Origin: Pictodentalium vernedei
Lineage: Eukaryota; Mollusca; Scaphopoda; Dentaliida; Dentaliidae
Direction: 5' to 3'
DNA: 64,000 nucleotides
Assembly (NCBI GenBank): GCA_031216915.1
Contig: CM062290.1
Coordinates: 385,870,718-385,934,717, forward strand
Part shown: in pieces, positions 20,055-30,023 of the stretch
Layout: every line of letters begins with the position of its first letter
How positions within the stretch are numbered: position 1 is the stretch's first letter
Notes under the pieces: model-generated
Databases searched by the model: none
What the model saw: only the letters and a program-made list of their open reading frames with translations
What the model was told of the DNA's origin: nothing
Position numbers and translations under genes: made by a program

Positions 20055-23000
20055 CTACTCAATATTGTTACAACAGCCACCTTCACACTTACACAAAGGT
20101 GTGCACCTTAATCCAGCTTTCAAGCATTTGCAATTGCCCTTGCAGGCCTTGGCACAACTACAGTGGAGCATCAGTGCACATGCAGCACTTGCGTCTCCTA
20201 GGTGAGTCCAAAATGGGACCAGAATATTGAGACGTGGATTCCACTCCCATCCGTACTGTGATGGGTCTGGCACACATAAGTGTTTCTGCAGAGCACGATG
20301 CCAAATGAAAGATGACACAAGAATTACCCTTTTTACATGTTGATACAGAGCTGCTTTGGTGGGCGGGATGTTTTCCATAGACTTAAGGCCATGTGTGAAC
20401 ATATGCCGTCTCGCATCATTGACACGTGTACTGACACAACTGTTACTGTACATCTGTATGGTGAGTTTTTCGATATGCTGCATATGAGGGGAATCCTCTG
20501 AAAAGACTTGCGGATTCTCAGTCAATTCTATCATCATTTCAGTTGATGCGGGAAAATTCATCCATGCATTCCATCCTGTCTTCTTCCCAATGCCGAGCAT
20601 GCTGGATGTTACATCACAACCTGTGAAGGCGTGGAAGAAAGTCAGGGCCTTACAGTAATCAGGTCCAAGTTGTGAAGCTATCTCATGAATTGGCATATCT
20701 TTATATGCCTTTCCAATTCCAAACCCAATCCACAGCTCACTGAGTCCAAGGTCACGGAATGTTGCGAAATGGTGCAAAGACAGAATGACGACATCAGAAT
20801 CAACCGTGCGAAGAAAAGCTATTTTGTGACCTTGTGAGACTGCATGGTTGAGATGAAGCATCATGCGCGTGTCTGCTTCCTCGTGGTTCGATGGAGATAT
20901 GTCACATAAGCTAACATCCTTATTGCATAGTACATATTCTCCTGATGTCGTTAACAACTGGTACTCGGATGTTGATGTTAATTTCAGCAGTTCAGCAGAC
21001 AGGAACTTGAAAAATTCGTCTTTATTCTCACTAACTTTCAAGAATGCCTGCCAATTCTTCCCTTTAGGTAAAGGGACGTTCTCGGACACCCGTATCAACC
21101 TAACTGCTGTCTCACCGAGGCGTTTTGCTCGCGTCTGATTCTTCAAACTGCCTTCGGGGTAACAGTCATAGATCGCATCAACCCTTGTGGTGTTCGTGTT
21201 AATCAGAGATTCGATGTATGGCAATAATTGCAATCGAGCATATTCTCCAAACAGATCCGCTTTCTGTGGTTTGATTACATGGACTACAGCAGGCATATCC
21301 AAGATGACAACTGAAGCTTGTCTAGCTGCTGAATTCTTCCCTTGTGCAGGAATAGCTGGTAAACAATTGAGAATTTGAGATTTTGTCCCACTCCGTAGCT
21401 TACCTCTATCGGATAATGCTGGCGGATCACGTGCATTCTCGTGCATGAAAAACTCATCCATGTTTGAATCAGGCCGGGCTTGCAGTGAAACGAACATCTG
21501 GGTAACTATTGCGGCAGTTGCTTTACTTGACATGAGTTTGTCTCGGCCTTTGTCCAGGTTGGCTGGGGGTGGGTTAAGGAAGGTATATATATTTGCCTTG
21601 GGAATAACATCATTCAGGGGTACGGTGCATTCCACAAGCCTTTCCTTCAAGAAAGTGGAATATAAATGCTTGCCCCTTTCGGGTAATGACCGTAAACTCT
21701 TACTAACTTCGGGGTCCATATATTCACCAGTATCTAATGTCACCAGCTGACCACTAGTTTCATCATAAGGGTTGATAATGAGTCCCTGATTCACCAGATC
21801 GAGGAGAGATTTCAATTGATTCAGAAATTTTTTCTGCTCTGATACCGAACTTTCCGGGTGTTCCGTGTTATCTGATGATGTTGTGTGGAAACTTGCATAT
21901 TCATACTCATCTATAACACGCAGAACTTCTGACCTTGAAAGCTCAATAACGACTTTCTCTTCAGCCTGGCCATAGAGACCTTTTGGACCACTGTCTTCTT
22001 TGAGTAGTTGGATACTATGTTCTTGGCTCTGATCTAAACCCATCATACTGAACTTCCTCTCACTACGCTGGACCACAAAATGGCCTTCCATGAATTTGTT
22101 GTGGATTGAAGGATGCCGCCTGGGTAGCTGAGACATGTCTCTCAGAAATACGGGGACCCACCGACAATAATTTGTATGTCCTAGGGCAAAAAAGTAACTG
22201 CACAACTCATCGATAGAACACAGTGTACCAGGCCAGTTACCGATTCGTTGGTTCCGAACGAATTGACAGCTTGTCAAGAGAAAGTTCCGAACGATTTCAC
22301 CCCAATAGCGCGCAGTTGGAGATTGTGAAAGAATCCTCTGTTCCCACATTTCAAATGACTCATGGGGCCCAGTCTGCTGACAGTAAATCTCATAAGCATT
22401 CTTTCTGAGGATCTCAAGCCAAGCTAGAGTGAGAAGATATGCCTGTCGCGTCCTCTTGACATGTTTCCCACCAAGTAGGGATGATGCTACACCGGGTGTG
22501 AATATCTTTGCGAGGTGAAACATTCGCTCCCAACCAGAACCACCCATAAGCTTACCACCAGCTTCTTGGGTGCACATTTCAAGATGCAGGAATCCAATCA
22601 TACACACCATTCGATCCTCACCTATCTCCTCTGGGAACAGCCATTGACATTTTTTCTGCCTGGCATACAACGGACAGTCACCTTCAATGACAGGTATCTG
22701 GCCGGGGTTTACGAAAGCAGTAGCTTCCCTGACCACATACATAGCATGCTTCTGCATACTGAGTGAGTCCGCTTTCTGCTCACTGAAAACAGGGAATACC
22801 CCAATAACTGCACGAGGTTTGACATTGTCTTGATCTTCATGTTTTGAAAAGAAGCCTGAAAAGGTCACAGGGACTTCATCAAGCTGCCAGCTGCCATCAA
22901 CCTTCCCTTTATTGCTGATCTGTGACACATGAGACAACCAGTCATTCTCTCCCACGTTCAAATCTGCATATTCATTGGGCCGTACATTACATTCATCTGG

Positions 23001-24713
23001 AGATTCAAGCCTGATGTCCCCACCAAAGTCTTCAACGAAAGGAACAAATGCATAGTCGTCTGGGAGTTCAATTTGTGTGTCTTCTGGAACATCTAAACTC
23101 AGTGGTGGGGGATCAGTACCCACATTGTCCCTGCTCAGTTGACCAATGAGTGTGATGGACGTACCATGCATATCAGATCTACCAGATACATCAATGTTAT
23201 CAGTGGTTCCTATCGAGAAAACATTACGTTTGCAGTTAGCTGGGACTACAACACCTTCGTTCTTGAACCGCAGTGAAACAGCTCTCGCGAAACTCCTGCG
23301 AACATCCATTACGCGATCATAAGAGACAGAGAGTCCCATTTGATGAAAATCTCTGATAAGATTTTTCATACGATCATGGGCATGCAACTTCAAACCCACA
23401 TAAAGAGGCATTGGAGTTTCTCTGTCACGTCTCTGGTGAACATTTTGTGCATGTTCGGAGCGTTTCGCTGAATTGCTGATCAACATCTGTGAAATAGTAC
23501 AAGCCACTCGAGTCTTGGCATTAACAGTCTCATCATCGCCTAAGTTCTGTATACTACATGTGCCCTCAAGTAGAACTCTAAGAAGAGTCAGGAGTGAGTT
23601 GGGTACAGGCTCGCTCAAGCAATAAGATGAAAATGATCCCGTGAAAGGAGCTTGAGATATGAGTATGTGTTTACGCAGAAGAAGACCCACATCAACTATC
23701 TTTTTTGCCTCTTCCTCAGACACTATACGAGTTAAAGATTCGGACAACAAGGAGCCAACTCGAAACCTACTTGAAATAAACACATCTCTACCCTGTGTGA
23801 AGGCGTCCCAGCCATCGCCCAATTTCTGCAACAAATGTTCTTTGAATCGAGTGGAATGTATTTCTTCACTAAGCCAATCAGAACCGACTTGCTTCAACCT
23901 CCGACTGTACAGATTCTTGAGATCGACAAGCTTCATCGCGGAATCGTTGTGTTCAACAAATGTTATGAGCTCTGCCATAACGAGAGGGTCATAGGGCAGG
24001 CCTGACGCGGAATGTTCGGCGTTCTTCGACTTTTTAGATTTAGCCGCTCGTGCTTCATTGGCAAGCTTACAATAACAGGTTTTGTGATAGTAAAGATCAC
24101 TAGCAGCGGAATCAAATGCTGCATTGACCCGAGAAAAAACAACCCAGTTCTCGGCTTCCTTTGCCATAATTTTGAGTTTATTGTTATCAGACATTGATCT
24201 GCAAATAGGCTCACTGCTGTCACCTTCGCGTTTGTGACAATAAACACACTGGGGCAGTTTCCTGTCACAGCCAGATTCAAAACTTGTCCGTGTTCTTTTA
24301 GGACTCAGCGTGGAGCAGGATGCCACTGCCTCATTTCGCTCTCGCTTGTGTAGCACGCGCTGTACGATGTGAGTCCGAATACTGTCACGGCATGTCTTAT
24401 GATATATTGCCTTATTCGTCAACAGTGACATCGACATACACTCATCACTCTCTCTCATCAAACAATCAATGGTCAAATTATATGGAAGCTCAACGCCATT
24501 ATCTAGGAAGCGCGTTATGTCTTCCTCAATAGCTTTATAGGCGTCATGAAAACGAGATTCTCTATACGGACGCATCAATTTCTTGGAACTGTCTTGCTGG
24601 CAAAAGCAACAACGTTCCCAGTCAGTACTAGTCCGTACACGAAGAGGATTCTCACTCATTCTGTGAATGATTTTTGTGAACAATCGCGTTCTCGAATTAA
24701 TTTCGACAGACAA
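20055..24713 (-). CDS. Transposon protein: zinc modules, FEN1/PIN-like core, CXC tail
   Basis: One unbroken frame of 1552 codons. Residues 35-108 and 156-213 each form a module with C-x2-C (CCFC; CVYC) and a distal YHKTC, a duplicated treble-clef-like zinc unit likely to bind DNA or protein. A long unassigned central region follows. From about residue 1277, HEEADTRMML, TVDSDVVILSL (aspartates about 1305 and 1307) and HAFTGCDVTSSMLG (about 1367) match the FEN1/PIN-like nuclease core seen in a family of invertebrate repeat-encoded proteins. The last 35 residues are cysteine-rich (CSCAKACKGNCKC, CTPLCKCEGGCC), like a tesmin/TSO1 CXC motif. It is probably the transposase or its main subunit. The start at 24713 is the first ATG; a second at residue 19 lies just before the first zinc module. 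Confidence 0.75.
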   Translation of the reverse strand: MSVEINSRTRLFTKIIHRMSENPLRVRTSTDWERCCFCQQDSSKKLMRPYRESRFHDAYKAIEEDITRFLDNGVELPYNLTIDCLMRESDECMSMSLLTNKAIYHKTCRDSIRTHIVQRVLHKRERNEAVASCSTLSPKRTRTSFESGCDRKLPQCVYCHKREGDSSEPICRSMSDNNKLKIMAKEAENWVVFSRVNAAFDSAASDLYYHKTCYCKLANEARAAKSKKSKNAEHSASGLPYDPLVMAELITFVEHNDSAMKLVDLKNLYSRRLKQVGSDWLSEEIHSTRFKEHLLQKLGDGWDAFTQGRDVFISSRFRVGSLLSESLTRIVSEEEAKKIVDVGLLLRKHILISQAPFTGSFSSYCLSEPVPNSLLTLLRVLLEGTCSIQNLGDDETVNAKTRVACTISQMLISNSAKRSEHAQNVHQRRDRETPMPLYVGLKLHAHDRMKNLIRDFHQMGLSVSYDRVMDVRRSFARAVSLRFKNEGVVVPANCKRNVFSIGTTDNIDVSGRSDMHGTSITLIGQLSRDNVGTDPPPLSLDVPEDTQIELPDDYAFVPFVEDFGGDIRLESPDECNVRPNEYADLNVGENDWLSHVSQISNKGKVDGSWQLDEVPVTFSGFFSKHEDQDNVKPRAVIGVFPVFSEQKADSLSMQKHAMYVVREATAFVNPGQIPVIEGDCPLYARQKKCQWLFPEEIGEDRMVCMIGFLHLEMCTQEAGGKLMGGSGWERMFHLAKIFTPGVASSLLGGKHVKRTRQAYLLTLAWLEILRKNAYEIYCQQTGPHESFEMWEQRILSQSPTARYWGEIVRNFLLTSCQFVRNQRIGNWPGTLCSIDELCSYFFALGHTNYCRWVPVFLRDMSQLPRRHPSIHNKFMEGHFVVQRSERKFSMMGLDQSQEHSIQLLKEDSGPKGLYGQAEEKVVIELSRSEVLRVIDEYEYASFHTTSSDNTEHPESSVSEQKKFLNQLKSLLDLVNQGLIINPYDETSGQLVTLDTGEYMDPEVSKSLRSLPERGKHLYSTFLKERLVECTVPLNDVIPKANIYTFLNPPPANLDKGRDKLMSSKATAAIVTQMFVSLQARPDSNMDEFFMHENARDPPALSDRGKLRSGTKSQILNCLPAIPAQGKNSAARQASVVILDMPAVVHVIKPQKADLFGEYARLQLLPYIESLINTNTTRVDAIYDCYPEGSLKNQTRAKRLGETAVRLIRVSENVPLPKGKNWQAFLKVSENKDEFFKFLSAELLKLTSTSEYQLLTTSGEYVLCNKDVSLCDISPSNHEEADTRMMLHLNHAVSQGHKIAFLRTVDSDVVILSLHHFATFRDLGLSELWIGFGIGKAYKDMPIHEIASQLGPDYCKALTFFHAFTGCDVTSSMLGIGKKTGWNAWMNFPASTEMMIELTENPQVFSEDSPHMQHIEKLTIQMYSNSCVSTRVNDARRHMFTHGLKSMENIPPTKAALYQHVKRVILVSSFIWHRALQKHLCVPDPSQYGWEWNPRLNILVPFWTHLGDASAACALMLHCSCAKACKGNCKCLKAGLRCTPLCKCEGGCCNNIE

Positions 24714-24897
24714 ATCAGAATTGCTTGCGGAATTACGCCAAACAAGAGATTGTATGGCAAAGAGACTGCTTCATAAAGAGCGTTGTTTCTCCGGGATCAG
24801 CGTCATTCAGGTTTGCCTGAATGACGCTGATCCCGGAGAAACAACGCTCTTTTCAAGTTCCAAGAAATTGATGCGTCCGTATAGAGAATCTCGTTTT
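24549..24897. repeat. Double foldback over the start of the transposon gene
   Basis: Inner arms 24775-24811 and 24816-24852 are perfect 37-bp complements with a 4-nt loop. Immediately outside, 24856-24897 is a perfect 42-bp complement of 24549-24590, which is coding sequence near the gene's N-terminus. A transcript starting upstream of about 24900 would carry an antisense copy of its own coding region. Confidence 0.85.
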
Positions 24898-25181
24898 ATT
24901 CTACATCATCTCCCACGTCTGTTTCCAACACGTGCGTGGATCAGAGTTCACTTTCGCGCCCTTACAATCGGATGTATAGTCGGTAGACCGTCGAAAAGGA
25001 GGTTCCCTTCAGCCGCTGGCGGCCATTTTGGATTGTGCCGCTACTGGTCGCCACCGGTCGGTGTCAACTTGTAGCCGATCGTTTTTGAGAACCTCATAGC
25101 CTACACTAACAGTGTGCCAAATTTCAAGAAGGTATCACCAAGTGCACAATTCACCTGTATGTGACGAATTCCTCCCCCGCT

Positions 25182-25500
25182 AAAATGGAGATGACGTCAA
25201 CGAAAAAAAGTAAACATAAGTTATTGTGTTTGATATATACATGTACCTACCATCCGTTGGAAGGGACATTTCAGCAGGTGCAATATCCATTCAGCGTTGG
25301 TTGTAGTAGAGTTATCAACCAAATGAATACAGAAAGGCAACATTTGGTGGAGCAAAATGGCAGTAACAATACTCATGGCGTTTATAAAAGCTCGGTAAGT
25401 CGGTCGGTAAATCAAATCGGAAAAAATACAATTAAAAAATATAAAGGCTTGTTCAGCTTAGTCCTCCATTCCTCGCCTGATGGGTACTAGCAAATTATTG
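25182..25500 (+). repeat. Right part of the interrupted interspersed repeat
   Basis: ATGGAGATGACGTCAACGAAAAAAAG, partly quoted, through GTTTATAAAAGCTCGGTAAGT matches 50823-51010. A later part (CCATTCCTCGCCTG, GGGTACTAG) matches 51090-51110. No coding content is evident. Confidence 0.75.
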
Positions 25501-25639
25501 TAGTTGAGTGTGCAGGGGTGTTGCCAGTCTAAATAAAGTGTGTTTGGGCTGGGGGTATTTTTCTACTGCCAATGGCAATTGAGAACGCGTATCCCATCCA
25601 TAGGAGGTGTAGGTGATGTGGTAAACAGGTCATATTGGG

Positions 25640-25745
25640 GGAATGGCGGAAGTCACGTCATAGTCACGTGGCCGAGTTCCGTCAGGTTTGGTTGCCATGG
25701 AAGCACCACGTGGGCGGCCATCTTGTGACGCCATCCCTATAGTGA
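25640..25745 (+). repeat. Partial copy of a GCGCATGC-centred repeat family
   Basis: AGTCACGTGGCC, GGTTGCCATGG, GGCGGCCATCTTGTGACG and TATAGTGATACG match the fuller copies at 33412-33660, 37851-38088, 38760-38940 and 46010-46245. A poly-G run and non-coding AT-rich DNA follow to 26220. Confidence 0.55.
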
Positions 25746-26221
25746 TACGATATCTGAGACGATCCACGTAAAAATGTCCAGGGGGAAATTTATTGGGCGT
25801 GCGGGGGGGGGGGGGGGTCACACTCCGACAACCTCCAACTGCGTCCCTGATTTCAAACAAATTAGTTCAATGCGATATGTCATGTATAACTAATTCTATC
25901 CATCTGGATGCGCATGCGCGAAAACAAAGTTAGTTTCTGTTTCCAATTTCCTGTAGCTGTCAATGGGAGAAAAACGTAAAACTTCATTTTTCATCCAAAA
26001 TTGTTTTTCCATCAAATGTGCGTTCATATGGTCTAGGATATACTGTTTAAAATTATGTTAAATTCTTATTGGCAGACAAAGTTCTTTCTTTGGTTAAAGT
26101 GTCTAATTTTATCTGTGTGTATTTCCTTATAAATTAACGAAAAGGGCTGACTGGGGTAGATTTAAAGTTAAAAACAGAGATTAACTTCTTATAGCATGAT
26201 TTATGCGTTCATCATTCCGAA

Positions 26222-26606
26222 GAGGGCGGGGTGGCGTTGCGGTAAACGGTTCTCGTCAGATCGCCGAAGTTAAGCAACGTCGAGCCCGGTTAGTCCTCGG
26301 ATGGGTGACCGCCTGAGCGATTGATTCGGACTCACGCGTTGCGTCCTCGAGCAAGGCACTTCACCCCGATTGTCCACATGGGGGCACGATGACGCCGTGT
26401 ACTAAGGCGTACAGCACGTCGATGGTGCGCATGTCTTCAACCAATCTAACCCTGCCTGTGCTGCAGTGTAGAGTTACGATGTTGGGGAGGCGGCAGCTGC
26501 TCGTCGTTGCTCAGTGGTTCTCTCCAGGTACTCAGACTTCTTCCACCCGTAAAACTGTCACCGACACAATATGACCTTGGCTGTTAATGTGTCGTTAAAC
26601 CCTAAT
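26222..26606 (+). mobile_element. SINE with 5S rRNA-derived head (SINE3 type)
   Basis: GATCGCCGAAGTTAAGCAAC, GAGCCCGGTTAGTCCTCGG and ATGGGTGACCGCC reproduce the internal promoter half of 5S rRNA. The body that follows (GCACTTCACCCCGATTG, TTCAACCAATCTAACCCTG, CTGCTCGTCGTTGCTC, CTTCCACCCGTAAAACTGTC) is shared with the tRNA-headed copies in this window. It ends in an AAT-rich tail (AATAAATAG). Transcription would be by RNA polymerase III. Confidence 0.88.
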
Positions 26607-26825
26607 AAATAGAAAAAATAAATGATTCCGAAGAAAGCAGTCTTCAAATTATTTGATGGTAAAAAAAAAGGCTTTGGGTTGGTTTCAGTATTTCCATTTT
26701 ACTGTGAAAAATAGTGATTTTAACTTTCTGCGATTTCGACAGACTTCGACCCCTTTAGCGTATGCAGTCACAAGTGAAAAATGTGGAGGGGTGGGGGGGA
26801 CTCCAATTTTTGGCTCAATACTTAT

Positions 26826-27068
26826 AGTTCAGTACGTGCATGTCGATGGTGCGTTTGTCTTCAACCAATGCTAACCCTGCTTGTGTGGAGTTAGTACGCT
26901 GGTAGTCTGGCAGTTGCTCGTCGTTACTTGGTGGTTCAATCCAGGTACTCCGGTTTCACCCACCCGTACAACTGTCCGACACAAAGTGGCCCTGGTTGTC
27001 GAAGTGTCGTTGCATCCCAACAAACAAACAAACAAACAAACAAACAAACAAACAAACAAACAAACAAA

Positions 27069-27103
<35 letters not shown>

Positions 27104-27152
27104 ATTAATTAATTAATTAATTAATTAATTAATTAATTAATTAATTAATAAA
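26826..27152 (+). mobile_element. 5'-truncated SINE with long simple tail
   Basis: Only the body is present (GTCGATGGTGCGTTTGTCTTC, partly quoted, then CAACTGTCCGACACAA and AAGTGTCGTTGCATCCC). Three successive tetranucleotide tracts follow: (CAAA)n, (TAAA)n and (TTAA)n, from about 27018 to 27152. Next to it, around 27262-27290, is a GGT/poly-G tract. Confidence 0.75.
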
Positions 27153-27159
27153 TCAAATC

Positions 27160-28525
27160 TATTTTCTCAAAAGTCTATGTTTGATACTGGCCTTGGCCTT
27201 GTGACAGTCGGTCATACCAGTGGAGGTTTGTTGTATCCGTTTCGGGCTGTGGGTGGTGGTGGTGGTGGTGGGGGGGGGGGGGGGGGGTATTCAGCACGAC
27301 CAATTTGAAGTTCCGGTACAGAATGCGTTAAATAAAAAATTAGTTGCGTTGCGACTACTTCATGTTTATTTTATTTATTCACTGATGTTCGTTGATGCTG
27401 TAGTCGGAATATTAGTCATTCGAGAACTGACCCATCGCAGTCAGATCGAATCAGGTTTGACCCCCACCCCCCCACCCCCAACCAACCAATGGTCATCTTT
27501 GACGTCCCTGAATATATTTTTGTCAAAATTATAATCAGTGATCGGATCGGATGGGTCACCTTGGACATTGGGCGTAGTTTAATTATTTAGTGACTTTGTT
27601 CGACAGCAGTGCTCAAATTATATACATCACACGGTGTTAAATATGCTCCCAGCGAAGAAAATCCACTTCATCTCATTGCCTGCATGCACAGCAAGTTCGG
27701 TGAATGGTACATACGGTATGTTGTCTGCTTCACGTTTATAGCAGCATCGTCGTCACGCACAAGCCAGCTTTGGGGGCACAGGTACTCGGCACAAGCTGAG
27801 AATTCGAAAAAATATCTGATAGCAGTAGTGAAGGCTGCCACTCCAGCGAACAGCATTTAGCACTGAATTCCCCATACCCCAGTGGGGCCACTCTGGCGAA
27901 AAAAGTAACATAGGATTCTCCATAGGTTTTTTTCGCCCAAGTGGCATTTTGTGGCCAGAGTGGCATTTTCAGAGGCAATGTGTATATTACGTGGACACAT
28001 GCGGACGATTCCTTAGGTAAAGCGATAATATTATTCATTCTGAGATAGAGTTAAAAAACTCAAGACATCTTGAAAATTAAATTGTGGGTAACGAAATAAT
28101 GACAATAAACCGATATTTTTGTAATTACACCGGTATTCAATCGATATTGGTTCAAATACCTGAAAATATCGGTTTATAGAAATACCGTCCAGCCCTGTAA
28201 CATGTACCTCTCAAAAAGCCTGCATTAAGAACTGTTATAGGGCAGAAAATGTGTAAATTTCGGAGAAATTATATGTCTTGGTAAAATATGAACATCTGGT
28301 CTTATTTCCAATATTTTCGTAAGAATTGCATGGATTGTATTTGAGTTATTAAGTTATTATTGAAAACCGTTTGCAGTCTTTGTGAATCAGTTGTTAAATA
28401 ATTAATTAGTGATTTGTTCAGTAGCATTACTAGCTTACAATAGTGGACGCTGCTGGCTGTATTAACGGGATTAACTGTTAATTCAATACGGCAGCGTGGA
28501 AGCGACACTCTATGTTTTCCTACTA
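27160..28525. other. No gene seen; scattered simple repeats
   Basis: There is no recognisable protein or RNA here. The phrase GGCCACTCTGGCG near 27893 and GCCAGAGTGGCATTTTCAG near 27955 resemble the core of the inverted repeat at 59890-60390, suggesting a degraded copy. Confidence 0.5.
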
Positions 28526-28529
28526 TCTT

Positions 28530-28702
28530 GTTTAAACGAGATAGCTAAGTCGTTTAAACGAGATAGCTAAGTCGTTTAAGCGAGATAGCTAAGTCGTTTA
28601 AACGAGATAGCTAAGTCGTTTAAACGAGATAGCTAAGTCGTTTAAACGAGATAGCTAAGCTGTTTAAACGAGATAGCTAAGTTGTTTAAACGAGATAGCT
28701 AT
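28530..28702. repeat. 22-bp minisatellite, about eight copies
   Basis: GTTTAAACGAGATAGCTAAGTC is repeated in register about eight times with only a few substitutions. Each unit contains the palindrome GTTTAAAC. Confidence 0.92.
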
Positions 28703-30023
28703 TGACCAATCAAATTAATTTTGACACGGGCACAACTTGTGAACTGACGAACGACAGCAGTGTTGAGTCAACTACAAGCAGAAAAGTGCATCCGTCCGTG
28801 GAAGGTGAACGTAATGCCCACTTAGGGCAAATGTACGGCGGCCCATACCTGACATGCATTATTATTTTTTTTCTCAAATTTTCACCTTGGTGCAAATTAC
28901 TTTTCACCATGGTGAAAATTAATTTTCACCATGGTGCAAATTAATTTTCACCTTGCGATAGTGGGGGTGGGGGTGGGTGGGGGGCATAGTAGCCACTAGG
29001 TTCGCTCTCAAGCTTCGGGTGCGGTCATCTAACAGCAGTGCGAGATGGGGAGGGCCATGGTAGCCCATCCCCATAAGCCCGGCCCGGAGGGTGGGGGGGG
29101 GGGGGGCGTTGTTGCTTGGTGATATGATCTGGATTTGAAGAGAGCACCATCAGTTCGTATCAAGATTGATCACGGAGTGCCATGTTCATAATACCGTATT
29201 ACACTGCTGGAACACCCACTTGGGGTGGGGGGGGGGGGAGCCCGGTTGTTGGAAATATAGCCTGCTGCGTTTCGCAGGGGTGCGGTCTTAACATAGTGGC
29301 ACGCATATAGAGGAATGAGTATTGGTGTTCTCATTTGGTTGTGCGCCAGGTTAAGCGGTTCGCGTGAGAACTTAACTCCCGTATAGGTTATGGTTTGTTC
29401 TATGCTCCTTCGAGGGAGCTTGTTTTTTTGTAAATATAAAGGTAGTGAGTATGTATAGGTATCACTGTTTCTAATATTGTGGGTTGCCCTGAAAAAGGCC
29501 GTTAATTAGCGTAGTGTAGGGTCTACAGCCAGGATTCTTCCTTGTTGGTGGACGTGGATTCATCCGGTTTGTCCATCGTCTCTGGGTCAGTAGCTGCTTT
29601 GGGTGCTGCTTGCAGCAGTTGTTTGGCTACGAGCAGTGAAATCTTGGCAGCCATGTCCGCAATCTTCTGATCGTCACTACTGCCAGTGTGCAGGTTAACA
29701 GGGTCTTTGACTAGGCCATTACGCTCATATCAGTGATGTTCACTCTTTTACAGGCTACCGTAGACCTAAGCGCCACTGCCGCGCGCGCAATTTCCACGTG
29801 GCTTCTCGTGGCAAACATAACCAGAATCAGCGTACACGACGTCGAATGGAACGACATTTGCACACTAACTAGCAAACACATTCCTAATCTATCGAATTAT
29901 ACCCTCAGAAGATTGTACTGGGCAAGGGCCTTAAATTTATACCAACGCCTCCAAAACCTATCAAATCTTTCTTCAATGAGGATATCTAATTGCTTCATAA
30001 TCGAATGCGACTGAGAGTTATAC

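Larger units (their letters stand above)
18626..25181. mobile_element. Autonomous DNA transposon with 1552-residue protein
   Basis: The 6.56-kb element starts AGCGGGGGAGGAATTCG at 18626 and ends with the complement at 25181. Inverted similarity continues inward for about 160 bp (GTGCACTTGGTGATACCTTC, GATCGGCTACAAGTTG, CAAAATGGCCGCCA). The flank reads CAAAT on the left and AAAAT on the right, while the empty paralogue at 50820 reads TACAAATGGAG. The target duplication is thus a short A/T run of 3-5 bp whose exact register is ambiguous. The single long gene is intact, which suggests recent activity. The 1.4 kb between the gene end and the left terminus has no recognisable coding content. Superfamily is not assigned. 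Confidence 0.85.

Noticed and set aside
26222..26330. Functional 5S rRNA gene
   Set aside because: Only the internal half of 5S is present and it leads directly into the SINE body.
28500..28720. CRISPR-like array of short direct repeats
   Set aside because: Repeats are head-to-tail with no unique spacers and the genome is eukaryotic.
29313..29713. Hammerhead ribozyme in the Penelope-like terminal segment
   Set aside because: Such ribozymes occur in this retroelement group, but I could not find the conserved CTGATGA core in either orientation.
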